In this document: in pieces, positions 1 through 8,590 of the stretch | How the letters are laid out: every line of letters starts with the position of its first letter | Numbering within the stretch: position 1 is the first letter of the stretch | Origin: Chloroflexota bacterium | GTDB lineage: Bacteria; Chloroflexota; Dehalococcoidia; DSTF01; JACRBR01 | Direction: 5' to 3' | Assembly (NCBI GenBank): GCA_028872875.1 | Contig: JAGWOC010000018.1 | Span: forward strand, 1 to 47,109 | DNA length: 47,109 nucleotides | Notes under the pieces: generated by a model | The model's input: the letters and a program-made list of their open reading frames with translations, nothing else | What the model was told of the DNA's origin: nothing | Database searches by the model: none | Translations under genes and position numbers: made by a program

Positions 1-40
1 CTTGCGGATGCGGTGCTTCGCCGCGCGGATGGTGCGGCAT
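1..40 (-). CDS. 5' end of an unidentified gene, cut by the window edge
   Basis: The trpF stop overlaps an ATG (TGATG, minus strand 42-38), and this second frame stays open to the window edge. It would begin MPHHPRGEAPHP. The overlap matches the coupling seen through the rest of the operon, so a further operon gene is plausible. Thirteen codons are too few to identify it. A missing trpA or a second trpB would fit the context, but that is a guess. Confidence 0.35.
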   Translation of the reverse strand, partial: MPHHPRGEAPHPQ

Positions 41-762
41 CAGCCTGCCTCGCGCACGGCGCGGACGAAGGCGGCGATCTTCGCCGGGTCCTTGGCGCCG
101 GCGGTCTCGACGCCGGTCGATACGTCGACGCACCACGGCCGCACGTCGCGTACCGCGGCGGCGACGCTGTCCGGCGCCAGGCCGCCGGCGAGCCACACGG
201 GCATGCGCGCCGCCAGCACGCGGGCGGCCGCGCGGTCGCCGGCGGCGCCGGTGCCGCGGCTCGGGTCGAGCATCACGGCGAGCGCGGCGCCGGGCTCGAT
301 GCGGCGCATGATGTCATCCGCGGTCATGCTGTCGCGCTGGCGCACGACCTTGATCGCCTGGCGGTTCGCGAGCAGGCAGTCGCTCCACGGCTCGTCGCCG
401 CTGAGCTGCACGAGGTCGAGTCCAACCTCGTCGGCGATCTCGTCCACCTCTTCGATCGGCTGGTCCTCGAACACGCCGACGACGAGCGGCCGTTTGCGCG
501 CGAGCAGGCGGTCGAGCGCCTCCGCGCCAAAGGCGAACCACGCCTCGATGCTGTCGGAGCGCACGCGGTGCGAGGGCGGCGGGTCGCTCTGCTCGACATC
601 GCGCAGCGGCGCGCCGACCGCGGCGGCGATCTGCGCGGCATCCTCGACGGCGACGCGGCGGCGGCTTTCGGCGAAGACGATGCCGATGAAGTCGGCGCCC
701 GCTTCGGCAGCGGCGACGGCGTCGGCGGCGCGCATGCAGCCGCAGATCTTGACGCGCGTCAT
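40..762 (-). CDS. trpF: Phosphoribosylanthranilate isomerase TrpF
   Basis: Catalyses the Amadori rearrangement of N-(5-phosphoribosyl)anthranilate to CdRP, a cytoplasmic step of tryptophan synthesis. The 240-residue product is a TIM barrel. The N-terminal strand VKICG carries the expected catalytic Cys7, and LDPS carries the likely catalytic Asp166. The C-terminal phosphate-binding segments LAGGLAPDSV and VDVSTGVE are present. It is about 35 residues longer than many TrpF proteins. The extra length lies around residues 51-85, a charged, proline-containing insertion after the second strand. Its ATG overlaps the stop of the upstream kinase (ATGA), so translation is probably coupled. Last recognisable trp gene of the operon in this window. 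Confidence 0.93.
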   Translation of the reverse strand: MTRVKICGCMRAADAVAAAEAGADFIGIVFAESRRRVAVEDAAQIAAAVGAPLRDVEQSDPPPSHRVRSDSIEAWFAFGAEALDRLLARKRPLVVGVFEDQPIEEVDEIADEVGLDLVQLSGDEPWSDCLLANRQAIKVVRQRDSMTADDIMRRIEPGAALAVMLDPSRGTGAAGDRAAARVLAARMPVWLAGGLAPDSVAAAVRDVRPWCVDVSTGVETAGAKDPAKIAAFVRAVREAG

Positions 763-1340
763 GGGCCCTCACCCCCCGGCCCCCTCTCCCCCGATGGGAG
801 AGGGGGAGTCGCGGGCGCGGCGGGCGCGGCCGAGTGGGCCTCGATGTGCGCGATGGCGGACTGGACGAGATCGTCGAGTGGGCGCGTTGTATCGAGCACC
901 AACCGTGGCTCGCGGGTGGTGACGACGGCGGCGCCGGGGTGCTTGTCGAGGTCGAGCGGGGCGCGCGGCTGCGACTCCATCGCGTCACGCGTCCGCAGCC
1001 GGCGCAGCAGTTCGGCGCGGTCGGGGCACGCACACTCGATCAGCGCGTAGCGGGCGCCGGCGAACATCGCGAGTCTGCGCGACTTATCGAGCGAGATCGG
1101 CCAGTAGACGGGGTTGTCCAGCACAACCGACAAACCCTGCCGCAGCAGGCTCGCCGCGACGCCGTAATACGCCTCGTACGATGCGGGGCCGGCCAGCGCT
1201 TCGCTGACGCCAGCGCGCAGGAGCGCCGATTTCACGATGTCCTTATCGAGCACGACGGCGTGCAGCGCCGGGCCGAGGGCGCGCGCGAGCGTGCTCTTGC
1301 CGCTGCCCGGCTCGCCGTGCATCTGGACGACCAGCAGCAT
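759..1340 (-). CDS. Small P-loop kinase (AAA/gluconate-kinase-like) inside the trp operon
   Basis: A 193-residue protein with a Walker A motif GEPGSGKS at residues 9-16, a conserved LDKDIVK segment near residue 31, and a VLDNP strand near residue 73 that fits Walker B. The overall look is that of small ATP-dependent kinases of the AAA_33/Zeta-like group that act on small molecules. The substrate cannot be told. Its ATG overlaps the trpC stop (TGATG) and its stop overlaps the trpF start (ATGA), so it is translationally embedded. The last 20 or so residues (PPLPSGERGPGGEG) are not part of the fold. They are the in-frame translation of a dispersed palindromic repeat at 763-808. Confidence 0.8.
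   Translation of the reverse strand: MLLVVQMHGEPGSGKSTLARALGPALHAVVLDKDIVKSALLRAGVSEALAGPASYEAYYGVAASLLRQGLSVVLDNPVYWPISLDKSRRLAMFAGARYALIECACPDRAELLRRLRTRDAMESQPRAPLDLDKHPGAAVVTTREPRLVLDTTRPLDDLVQSAIAHIEAHSAAPAAPATPPLPSGERGPGGEGP
763..808. repeat. CCCTCTCCC/GGGAGAGGG palindromic repeat
   Basis: A C-rich run followed by CCCTCTCCC, a short CGAT-type loop and GGGAGAGGG, forming a strong hairpin. The same type of element is common between genes of many GC-rich bacteria, where it is often annotated as a spurious PLPSGERG peptide. Here it lies inside the 3' end of the kinase gene and is translated. Confidence 0.7.
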
Positions 1341-2170
1341 CAGATCAGGAACTCCCGCATCTTGTCGCGCACGTCCTTCGCGGTCACGAGCGCCTCGCCG
1401 ACGAGCACGGCGTGTACGCCGGCCTTCGCCATGCGCTCGGTGTCGGCGCGGCCGTGGATGCCGCTCAGCGCCACCACCACCCGGTCCCGGGGGATCAGCG
1501 GCCGCAGCCGCTCGGTCACGGACAGGTCGACGTTGTATGTGCGCAGGTCGCGGTTGTTGATGCCGATGAGGTCGCTCTCGACGGCCAGCGCGCGATCGAC
1601 CTCTCGCTCGCTCGCCACCTCGACGAGGCACTCGAGCTGCTGTTCGTGCGCGAGGCCGACGAGCCGCGGCAGCTCGTCGTCCGCCAGGATCGAGACGATG
1701 AGGAGCACGGCGTCCGCCCCGTAGGCGCGCGACTCGTAGATCTGGTAGGGGTCGAAGATGAAGTCCTTGCGCAGCATCGCCGGGCGGCCGCCCGGGTAGT
1801 AGCCATCGATGCTGACGCGGCACTCCGCGAGGAAGTCGATCGATCCCTGGAAGTACTTCGACTCGGTGAGGATCGAGATGCCGGCGGCGCCGCCAATCGT
1901 GTAGGTGCGCGCCATCGCGCGGTGTTCGAGCACCGGCACGAGGCGGCCCTTCGACGGCGTCGCCTTCTTGATTTCGGCGATGAGCTGCATGCGCTTGCCG
2001 CCGGTGCTGGGCCCGCGCGGGCCCTCGAGGATGGAGCGGACGAGGCTCCATTGCCCGGTAGGGATGCGGTCCTGGCGGCGCCGGAGCGCGTCGAGCGGCT
2101 CGCGTTGCTTGCGCGCTTCGACCTCGACGCGCTTGTCGGCGACGATGCGGTCGATGATGTCATCGGGCAT
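1340..2170 (-). CDS. trpC: Indole-3-glycerol-phosphate synthase TrpC
   Basis: Converts CdRP to indole-3-glycerol phosphate with loss of CO2 and water. The 276-residue sequence shows the IGPS barrel motifs in order: LIAEIKKATPSKG (catalytic Lys strand), LTESKYFQGS, LRKDFIFDPYQ, LVEVASE, IGINNRDL and VALSGIHG. The N-terminal helix begins DDIIDRIVADKR, as in other TrpC proteins, which supports the ATG at 2170. It follows trpD by 16 nt and its stop overlaps the kinase start. The enzyme is single-function and not fused to TrpF, which is a separate gene here. Confidence 0.95.
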   Translation of the reverse strand: MPDDIIDRIVADKRVEVEARKQREPLDALRRRQDRIPTGQWSLVRSILEGPRGPSTGGKRMQLIAEIKKATPSKGRLVPVLEHRAMARTYTIGGAAGISILTESKYFQGSIDFLAECRVSIDGYYPGGRPAMLRKDFIFDPYQIYESRAYGADAVLLIVSILADDELPRLVGLAHEQQLECLVEVASEREVDRALAVESDLIGINNRDLRTYNVDLSVTERLRPLIPRDRVVVALSGIHGRADTERMAKAGVHAVLVGEALVTAKDVRDKMREFLI

Positions 2171-2186
2171 GCTGGCTGGACTCCGA

Positions 2187-3218
2187 TCAGACGGCGTTCG
2201 TCGCGGCGACGAACGCGTCGAGCTTGGCGCTCGCGGCGCCGGAATCGATGCTCTCCGCTGCCAAGCGCACGCCAGCCGCGAGGTCCGCGGCGGCGCCCCA
2301 TGCGACGAGCGCCGCCGCGGCGTTGATCAGGCTGAAATCGCGCAGCGGGCCGGGCGCGCCTTCGATCACCAGGCGCAGTTCCGTCGCGTTCTGCCCGGGC
2401 GTGCCGCCGCGCAGGTAGCCGATGTCGTGGCGGGCGAGCCCCGCGTCCTCCGGCGTCACGCGGTAGGTCTGCACCCCACCATCCGAGAGCTGCGCGACCG
2501 TCGATGGGCCGCTGATGCTGAGCTCGTCGAAGCCGTCGTCGCCGTGGACGACGAGCGCGCGGTGGCTGCCGAGGCGGGCGAGCACGGCCGCGACCTTCTC
2601 GACGAGCTGCGCGTGGGCGACGCCGACGACCTGCATCGTCGCGCCGGCGGGGTTGGTCAGCGGGCCGAGCATGTTGAACACGGTGCGGATGCCGATCTCA
2701 CGGCGCGACGGCGCGACATGACGCATCGCCGGGTGGAACGTCTGCGCGAACATGAAGCCGATGCCGGCGCGCTCGATGCACGCGGCGACCTGCTGCGGCG
2801 CCAGGTCGATCTTCGCGCCGAGCGCCTCCAGCACATCGGCGCTGCCGCACTGCGACGTCATGGCGCGATTGCCGTGCTTGGCGACGCGCGCGCCGGCGCC
2901 GGCGGCGATGAAGGCGGCGCACGTGCTGACGTTGAAGGAGCCGCTCTGGTCGCCGCCGGTGCCGCAGGTGTCCAGAACGGGGCCGGCGACCTCGATGCGG
3001 CTGGCCTTCTCGCGCATGACGCGCGCCATGCCGGCGATCTCGTCGACGGACTCGCCCTTCATGCGGAGCGCGGTGACGAAGGCGGCGAACTGCGCCGGCG
3101 TGGCGGCGCCGGTCATCAGCTCCTCCATGCAGGCGGCAGCCTGCGCTTCAGTGAGGTCGTCGCGCTCGATGAGCCGTGCGAGGGCGTCGCGGATGGTGAA
3201 GGGTGCGGTGTTAGTCAT
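2187..3218 (-). CDS. trpD: Anthranilate phosphoribosyltransferase TrpD
   Basis: Transfers phosphoribosyl from PRPP to anthranilate. The 343-residue protein has the PRPP loop CGTGGDQSGSFN near residue 86 and the anthranilate-site segment VAKHGNRA near residue 112. The chosen ATG (3218) overlaps the last codons of the upstream toxin gene by 8 nt. An in-frame alternative at 3245 would add nine residues (MSPGAQHTP) and overlap the toxin by 35 nt, and has no family support. Function follows from strong family motifs and from neighbours trpC and trpG. Confidence 0.94.
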   Translation of the reverse strand: MTNTAPFTIRDALARLIERDDLTEAQAAACMEELMTGAATPAQFAAFVTALRMKGESVDEIAGMARVMREKASRIEVAGPVLDTCGTGGDQSGSFNVSTCAAFIAAGAGARVAKHGNRAMTSQCGSADVLEALGAKIDLAPQQVAACIERAGIGFMFAQTFHPAMRHVAPSRREIGIRTVFNMLGPLTNPAGATMQVVGVAHAQLVEKVAAVLARLGSHRALVVHGDDGFDELSISGPSTVAQLSDGGVQTYRVTPEDAGLARHDIGYLRGGTPGQNATELRLVIEGAPGPLRDFSLINAAAALVAWGAAADLAAGVRLAAESIDSGAASAKLDAFVAATNAV

Positions 3219-3468
3219 AGGTGTGTGTTGTGCGCCTGGCGACATGCTCGATCAGCACCCACCGGGCGGCATCGGCGATGCTATAGATCACACGATACTC
3301 TCCAACCCGAACGCGCCACTGTGCCGTACCACGCAGCTTCTTCACGCCTGGTGGGCGCGGATTATCGCCGAGCGAGTGGATGGCGAACAAGACCCGCTGA
3401 CGCTCCCTAACTGGCAGCCTTCTCACGGCGCGCGCGGCCCCTGGACGGACTTCGACGCGGTAGTTCAA
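3211..3468 (-). CDS. RelE/ParE-family toxin
   Basis: An 85-residue basic protein with the RelE/ParE core: YRVEVRPGAARAVRRLP at the N-terminus, a GVKKLRG segment near residue 40, then the strand pair WRVRVGEYRVIYSI. Family members are mRNA interferases or gyrase poisons neutralised by the upstream antitoxin. The residues here do not decide which. The start codon is TTG, overlapping the antitoxin gene by 62 nt; its 3' end overlaps the trpD start. It is therefore wedged between trpG and trpD without breaking the operon. The terminal RRTTHTYD tail is charged and short, and the product is within the usual RelE length. Confidence 0.85.
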   Translation of the reverse strand: MNYRVEVRPGAARAVRRLPVRERQRVLFAIHSLGDNPRPPGVKKLRGTAQWRVRVGEYRVIYSIADAARWVLIEHVARRTTHTYD

Positions 3469-3688
3469 TGCCCATGCTCTCCATCAGCTCCTCGATCGTG
3501 ACCGTGCCCGAGGGATCTTTCAGGTGCTCCTCCAACCCGCGCTGGCCTGCCATGCTGTCGAGCTGGTCCTCGAACACCTTTTCGATGGCGTAGCGGACGA
3601 GGTCGGCCATGGGCGCCTTCTTCTCGAAGGCGAGGCGCCGGAGATCCTCGTAGCGCTCTTCGTCCATGCTCACGAGCAGCCGCTTCAT
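3407..3688 (-). CDS. Ribbon-helix-helix antitoxin
   Basis: A 93-residue protein starting MKRLLVSMDEERYEDLRRLA, the pattern of a ribbon-helix-helix DNA-binding strand followed by helix A. MADLVRYAIEKVFED follows as helix B. The C-terminal half (VTIEELMESMGIELPRR then a basic tail) is the expected toxin-binding region. The gene sits directly upstream of the RelE-like toxin and shares 62 nt with it. A ladder of TGATATCA sites lies immediately upstream (3703-3734) and is the likely autoregulatory operator. The ATG has a purine-rich GAGGGGTGAGAGC stretch in front of it. The assignment rests on fold pattern, size and pairing. Confidence 0.84.
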   Translation of the reverse strand: MKRLLVSMDEERYEDLRRLAFEKKAPMADLVRYAIEKVFEDQLDSMAGQRGLEEHLKDPSGTVTIEELMESMGIELPRRSPSRGRARREKAAS

Positions 3689-3702
3689 GCTCTCACCCCT
3701 CC

Positions 3703-3734
3703 TGATATCGTGATATCACGACATCATGATATCA
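3703..3734. promoter_or_regulatory. Tandem 8-bp palindromes, probable antitoxin operator
   Basis: Four 8-mers in exact register: TGATATCG, TGATATCA, CGACATCA, TGATATCA. TGATATCA is itself a perfect palindrome. Ribbon-helix-helix repressors such as MetJ bind arrays of 8-bp palindromes at this spacing. The last box contains the trpG stop codon. Confidence 0.72.
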
Positions 3735-4295
3735 CAGCGCGAGGAAGTTCCGGAGGATGGCCTTGCCATCGACGGTCAGGATCGACTCCGGGTGGAACTG
3801 GACGCCCTCGACCGGCAGCGTCCGGTGGCGCACGCCCATGATGACGCCGCTCTCGCTGCGCGCGCTCACCTCGAGGACATCCGGGACGGTGCCGGGCTGG
3901 ATGGCGAGCGAGTGGTAGCGCGTCGCCTCGATGGGCGACGGCAGGCCGGCGAAGACGCCCCTGCCGTCGTGCGTGATCGTCGACACCTTGCCGTGCAGGA
4001 TCTCGCCCGCGCCCGCGACGACGCCCCCGTACACCTCGCCGATGCACTGGTGCCCCAGGCACACGCCGAGAATGGGCGTCTTGCCCGCGAACCGGCGGAT
4101 GACGTCCTTGCTGATGCCGGCGTCGTCCGGGTTGCCAGGGCCGGGTGAGATGATGATGCGCTCGGGGGCGAGCTGCTCGATGTCGTCGACGGTGACGGCG
4201 TCGTTGCGCACGACCTCGACCGCGGCGCCGAGCTCGCCGAGGTACTGGTACAGGTTGTAGGTGAAGCTGTCGTAGTTGTCGATGAGCAGCAGCAT
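3732..4295 (-). CDS. trpG: Anthranilate synthase glutamine amidotransferase subunit TrpG
   Basis: Supplies ammonia from glutamine to TrpE. The 187-residue class I amidotransferase begins LLLIDNYDSFTYNL, has the oxyanion region SPGPGNP, the nucleophile in GVCLGHQ (Cys79), and His168 and Glu170 in GVQFHPES to complete the triad. The length is normal. Its ATG overlaps the stop of the Nudix-methyltransferase gene (TGATG). The stop codon falls within the toxin-antitoxin operator. It is separated from trpE by a guest gene rather than adjacent, which is unusual for this pair. Confidence 0.95.
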   Translation of the reverse strand: MLLLIDNYDSFTYNLYQYLGELGAAVEVVRNDAVTVDDIEQLAPERIIISPGPGNPDDAGISKDVIRRFAGKTPILGVCLGHQCIGEVYGGVVAGAGEILHGKVSTITHDGRGVFAGLPSPIEATRYHSLAIQPGTVPDVLEVSARSESGVIMGVRHRTLPVEGVQFHPESILTVDGKAILRNFLAL

Positions 4296-5542
4296 CAGCG
4301 CTTCCTCGCCTTGAAGATGAGCGTGTTCGGCACAAGCCGCGCGCGCGCCGCGTCCCACGCTGTCTTCGAGCCCAGCGGCGGGCGGCGGGCGTCCTCGCGC
4401 GGCTCGACGATGCGCTCGACGGCGAAGCCGGCGTCCGTCAGCATCTCGAACCAGCGCGAGAGCGTCGGGAAGCGCTGGCGGAAGCGCACGGCCGGCGCGC
4501 CCTCGAACTCCCACGACCAGTCCACCGTTTCGTCCCAGTACGCGTGCTCGACCACGTATGGCGGCGCGTCGGAGACGAGCACGCTCATCGGGTGCGTCAC
4601 CGCGAACGCGAGCACGCCGCCGCCTCGCAGCACGCGGTGCGCCTCGGCGAGCGCGTGTTCGATCCGCTCGACGTAGTTGAGCGCGTGCGACGAGACCGCC
4701 AGGTCGAAGCTGCCGTCGTCGAAGCGCGTGAGGTCCTCCGCGGTCCCTTCGACGAACGACGCGTTCTCCGCGCTTTGCGCGGAGGCGTACTGGCGGGCAT
4801 ACGCGATCTGCGCAGCGGAGGGGTCGATGCCGACGGCGACGGCGCCCATGCGGGAGAGCGCGACGCAGTCCTGGCCGCCACCGCAACCGAGCACGATGAC
4901 GCGCTTGCCGCGCACGTCGTCGAGCACGTGGAGGTCCTCCTCCGACGACACGAACGACCACATGAGGAACTCGCCGTACAGTTCGCCGAAACGCTGCTCC
5001 TGGTAGGCGGCGGAGATTGCGTCCCAGCCGGCGCGGTTGTCGGGTGCGGGCGCATCGGGCTCCGGGCGCTCGGCGAGCGGCAGGGCCGCCTCCGGCTTCG
5101 CGCCGGCCTCCGGCTCCCAGTCGGTCCGCGGGACGGGCGCCTCGCCGCGCAGGATGCGGACGACCGGGTCGCGCAGCGGCGGCGGCATCCACACCTGCTC
5201 CAGCTCGCCGGCGGCGAGCCAGCGGGCGTCGTCGTAGTCGCCCTCCGCGTCGAAGCGCATCGGCGCGCTGCCCAGGGGCGTGCGGAAGATGTTGGCGACG
5301 TAGCGGTGTGCGTCCGAGGGGTCTTCGACGTAGACCGTGTCGGCGAACTGCTCCTCGCCGACTTCGATCCCGAACGTGTCGCGCGCGTGGCGGCGGAGCG
5401 CCTCCTCGGCGGTCTCGTGCTCCGCGACCAGGGTCATCGGCAGGATCCACTGGGCGCCGAACGGCGGGTGCCCGCGCTTGCGGTGCGTCATCAGCACCAT
5501 GCCGTCACGCTCGAAGAGCGCCGCGGAGAGCAGGTCTGGCAT
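4295..5542 (-). CDS. Nudix-like domain fused to a SAM-dependent methyltransferase
   Basis: A 415-residue two-domain protein. Residues 1-135 look like a Nudix fold: VLMTHRKRGHPPFGAQWILPM is the usual lead-in, but the Nudix box is degenerate (EEALRRHARDTFGI), lacking the REUxEE glutamates that bind metal. A proline/alanine-rich linker (about 136-170) joins a class I methyltransferase: motif I VIVLGCGGGQD near 215-225, an acidic GID near 238, a FDLAVSSHALNYV segment and HRVLRGGGVLAFAV. The substrate is unknown. It begins 1 nt after trpE and overlaps trpG, so it is co-translated with anthranilate synthase. A regulatory or salvage link to the pathway is only a guess. Confidence 0.82.
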   Translation of the reverse strand: MPDLLSAALFERDGMVLMTHRKRGHPPFGAQWILPMTLVAEHETAEEALRRHARDTFGIEVGEEQFADTVYVEDPSDAHRYVANIFRTPLGSAPMRFDAEGDYDDARWLAAGELEQVWMPPPLRDPVVRILRGEAPVPRTDWEPEAGAKPEAALPLAERPEPDAPAPDNRAGWDAISAAYQEQRFGELYGEFLMWSFVSSEEDLHVLDDVRGKRVIVLGCGGGQDCVALSRMGAVAVGIDPSAAQIAYARQYASAQSAENASFVEGTAEDLTRFDDGSFDLAVSSHALNYVERIEHALAEAHRVLRGGGVLAFAVTHPMSVLVSDAPPYVVEHAYWDETVDWSWEFEGAPAVRFRQRFPTLSRWFEMLTDAGFAVERIVEPREDARRPPLGSKTAWDAARARLVPNTLIFKARKR

Positions 5543-5543
5543 C

Positions 5544-7016
<1,473 letters not shown>

Positions 7017-7017
7017 C

Positions 7018-8049
7018 TCAGCGCCTCTCCGGCATGCCGCGGTCGAGGTAATCGAGGCGGAGGGCAGCGCGCACGGCGGTGATCGTCTCCTCAGCGGCGT
7101 CGAAGCCGGCCTTGCCGCCCTTCGCGAGCGCGTCCTTGACGAGCCGCGGGTGTGCCGCGAAATACGCGCGGCGCTCGCGGATCGGGTCGAGCAGGTTGTT
7201 GATGGCGGCGACGAGCTTCTTCTTCACCTCGACGTCGCCGACGGCGCCGCGCACGTAGCGCTCCTTGAGCGCGGCGACCTCGGCCGCGTCCGGGTTGAAG
7301 GCGTCGTGGTACATGAAGACGGGGTTGCCCTCGACGTGGCCGGGGTCGGTCGCGCGGAGGCGCGTCGGGTCGGTGTACATGCCCATGACCTTGCGGCGCA
7401 CGGTCTCGGCGTCGTCCTTGAGGTAGATCGCGTTGTCGAGCGACTTGCTCATCTTCGCCTGGCCGTCGGTGCCAACGAGGCGCGGCACGCGGCCGACGAG
7501 CGGCTCCGGCTCGGGGAAGACCTCGCCGAAGTCGCGGTTGAACCTGCGCGCGATCTCGCGCGTCATCTCGATGTGCGGGAGCTGGTCCTCGCCGACGGGC
7601 ACGAGGTGCGCGCGCGGCATCAGGATATTCGCCACCTGCATCACGGGGTAGATGAAGAAGCCGACGGGCACGCCCTTCTTGCCCACATCGAGGTCCGCCA
7701 TCTCGGCCTTGAGCGTGGGGTTGCGCTGCAGGCGGCCGAGCGGCATGAACCAGCTCAGGTGCACCATCAGCTCCGCGTGCTGCGGCACCATGCTCTCGAT
7801 GACGAAGTGGCTGCCCTCCGGGTCGAGCCCGACGGCGAGCCAGTCGAGCGCCACCTCCCAGACGGACGCCCGCACGCGGTCGATGTCATCGGCGTAGTCG
7901 GACACCTGGTAGTCGGCGATGAGGAAGAAGCACTCGTACTCCTTCTGCAGGCGCACCCAGTTCTCGAGCGCGCCGGCGTAGTGGCCGAGGTGCAGCGGCC
8001 CGGTGGGACGGATGCCGGTGAGGATGCGCCTGCGGCGGAAGGGTGTCAC
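7018..8049 (-). CDS. trpS: Tryptophanyl-tRNA synthetase TrpS
   Basis: Charges tRNA-Trp. The class Ic synthetase is 343 residues from a GTG at 8049: ILTGIRPTGPLHLGHY carries the HIGH-type motif (residues 20-23), GEDQLPHIEMTREIARRFN follows, and KMSKS is at 199-203. The frame is open further upstream to 8139, but that part translates an AGCAAAC heptad repeat and is not synthetase-like, so I reject it as coding. No clear ribosome-binding site precedes the GTG. Placement inside a Trp-specified T-box operon means that charging and synthesis of tryptophan would rise together. Confidence 0.93.
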   Translation of the reverse strand: MTPFRRRRILTGIRPTGPLHLGHYAGALENWVRLQKEYECFFLIADYQVSDYADDIDRVRASVWEVALDWLAVGLDPEGSHFVIESMVPQHAELMVHLSWFMPLGRLQRNPTLKAEMADLDVGKKGVPVGFFIYPVMQVANILMPRAHLVPVGEDQLPHIEMTREIARRFNRDFGEVFPEPEPLVGRVPRLVGTDGQAKMSKSLDNAIYLKDDAETVRRKVMGMYTDPTRLRATDPGHVEGNPVFMYHDAFNPDAAEVAALKERYVRGAVGDVEVKKKLVAAINNLLDPIRERRAYFAAHPRLVKDALAKGGKAGFDAAEETITAVRAALRLDYLDRGMPERR

Positions 8050-8070
8050 GGCGGCGCACCGACGGGCAAC

Positions 8071-8098
8071 AGCAAACAGCAAACGGCAAACAGCAAGA
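8071..8098. repeat. Heptad repeat array A (AGCAAAC units)
   Basis: Four consecutive 7-bp units: AGCAAAC, AGCAAAC, GGCAAAC, AGCAAGA. It lies between the S23-type gene and trpS. An inverted counterpart is found at 8559-8586 on the other side of the S23-type gene. Confidence 0.7.
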
Positions 8099-8101
8099 TC
8101 G

Positions 8102-8590
8102 TCACACCTCGCGCTCGACGGCGTCCTCGCGCAGTGCACGCTTCGGCCGCGTCTGTCTGTCCAGGTCGATCATCTTGGCGCTGAGCATCTTCATCAGCTC
8201 AGCGCAGGTCTCGAGAAGCTCTGCTTCCTGTGCTGGCGTAATGAGTTCGGTACGTTTCAGCAAGTCGATCCAGCTCATCGTCTCGGTGGTCGAACCACGC
8301 GCGATCGACAGGTGATTCCGATAGGCGCCGGCGCTGTATCGACCGTGGCCTTCCGCGATGTTCGCGGCGATGGAGGTCGAAGAACGAAGCAGTTGCTGGA
8401 CGACGACGCTCGTAGCGCGATCGTTCGGCAGAGGTCGCACGAGACCGTAGACAGACGCGGCCAGCTCCTGCGCCCGCTGCCAGACGGCCAGGCCGCGAAA
8501 CGTGTAGACGCCGGCAAACGGATCATGTGTCGCGCGGAGTGAGCGTGAGTCGCCGCCCTTTGCTGTTTGCTGTTTGCCGCTTGCTGTCAT
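8102..8590 (-). CDS. Four-helix-bundle protein, S23 / 23S rRNA intervening-sequence family
   Basis: A 162-residue mostly helical protein. From about residue 28 it matches the S23-type pattern: [18 protein letters not shown], then [33 protein letters not shown] and a final helix with [10 protein letters not shown]. The role of these proteins is poorly known: some are encoded in 23S rRNA intervening sequences, others occur in reverse-transcriptase cassettes or alone. The ATG overlaps the trpB stop (ATGA). The first dozen residues ([13 protein letters not shown]) are translated heptad repeat, so the functional start may be downstream. Inverted heptad arrays flank the gene, which suggests it was inserted into the operon. 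Confidence 0.8.
   Translation of the reverse strand: MTASGKQQTAKGGDSRSLRATHDPFAGVYTFRGLAVWQRAQELAASVYGLVRPLPNDRATSVVVQQLLRSSTSIAANIAEGHGRYSAGAYRNHLSIARGSTTETMSWIDLLKRTELITPAQEAELLETCAELMKMLSAKMIDLDRQTRPKRALREDAVEREV
8559..8586. repeat. Heptad repeat array B, inverted relative to array A
   Basis: Four 7-bp units on the plus strand: TTTGCTG, TTTGCTG, TTTGCCG, CTTGCTG. The reverse complement matches array A at 8071-8098. The two arrays bracket the S23-type gene as imperfect inverted repeats, with array B inside its first codons. Confidence 0.7.

Noticed and set aside
3211-3688. Toxin-antitoxin overlap as an assembly frameshift
   Set aside because: Both frames give complete, family-like proteins with sensible ends, so a real overlap is more likely, though read data would settle it.
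8050-8139. N-terminal extension of TrpS to an ATG at 8139
   Set aside because: The added residues are translated AGCAAAC repeat; the synthetase fold begins at the GTG at 8049.
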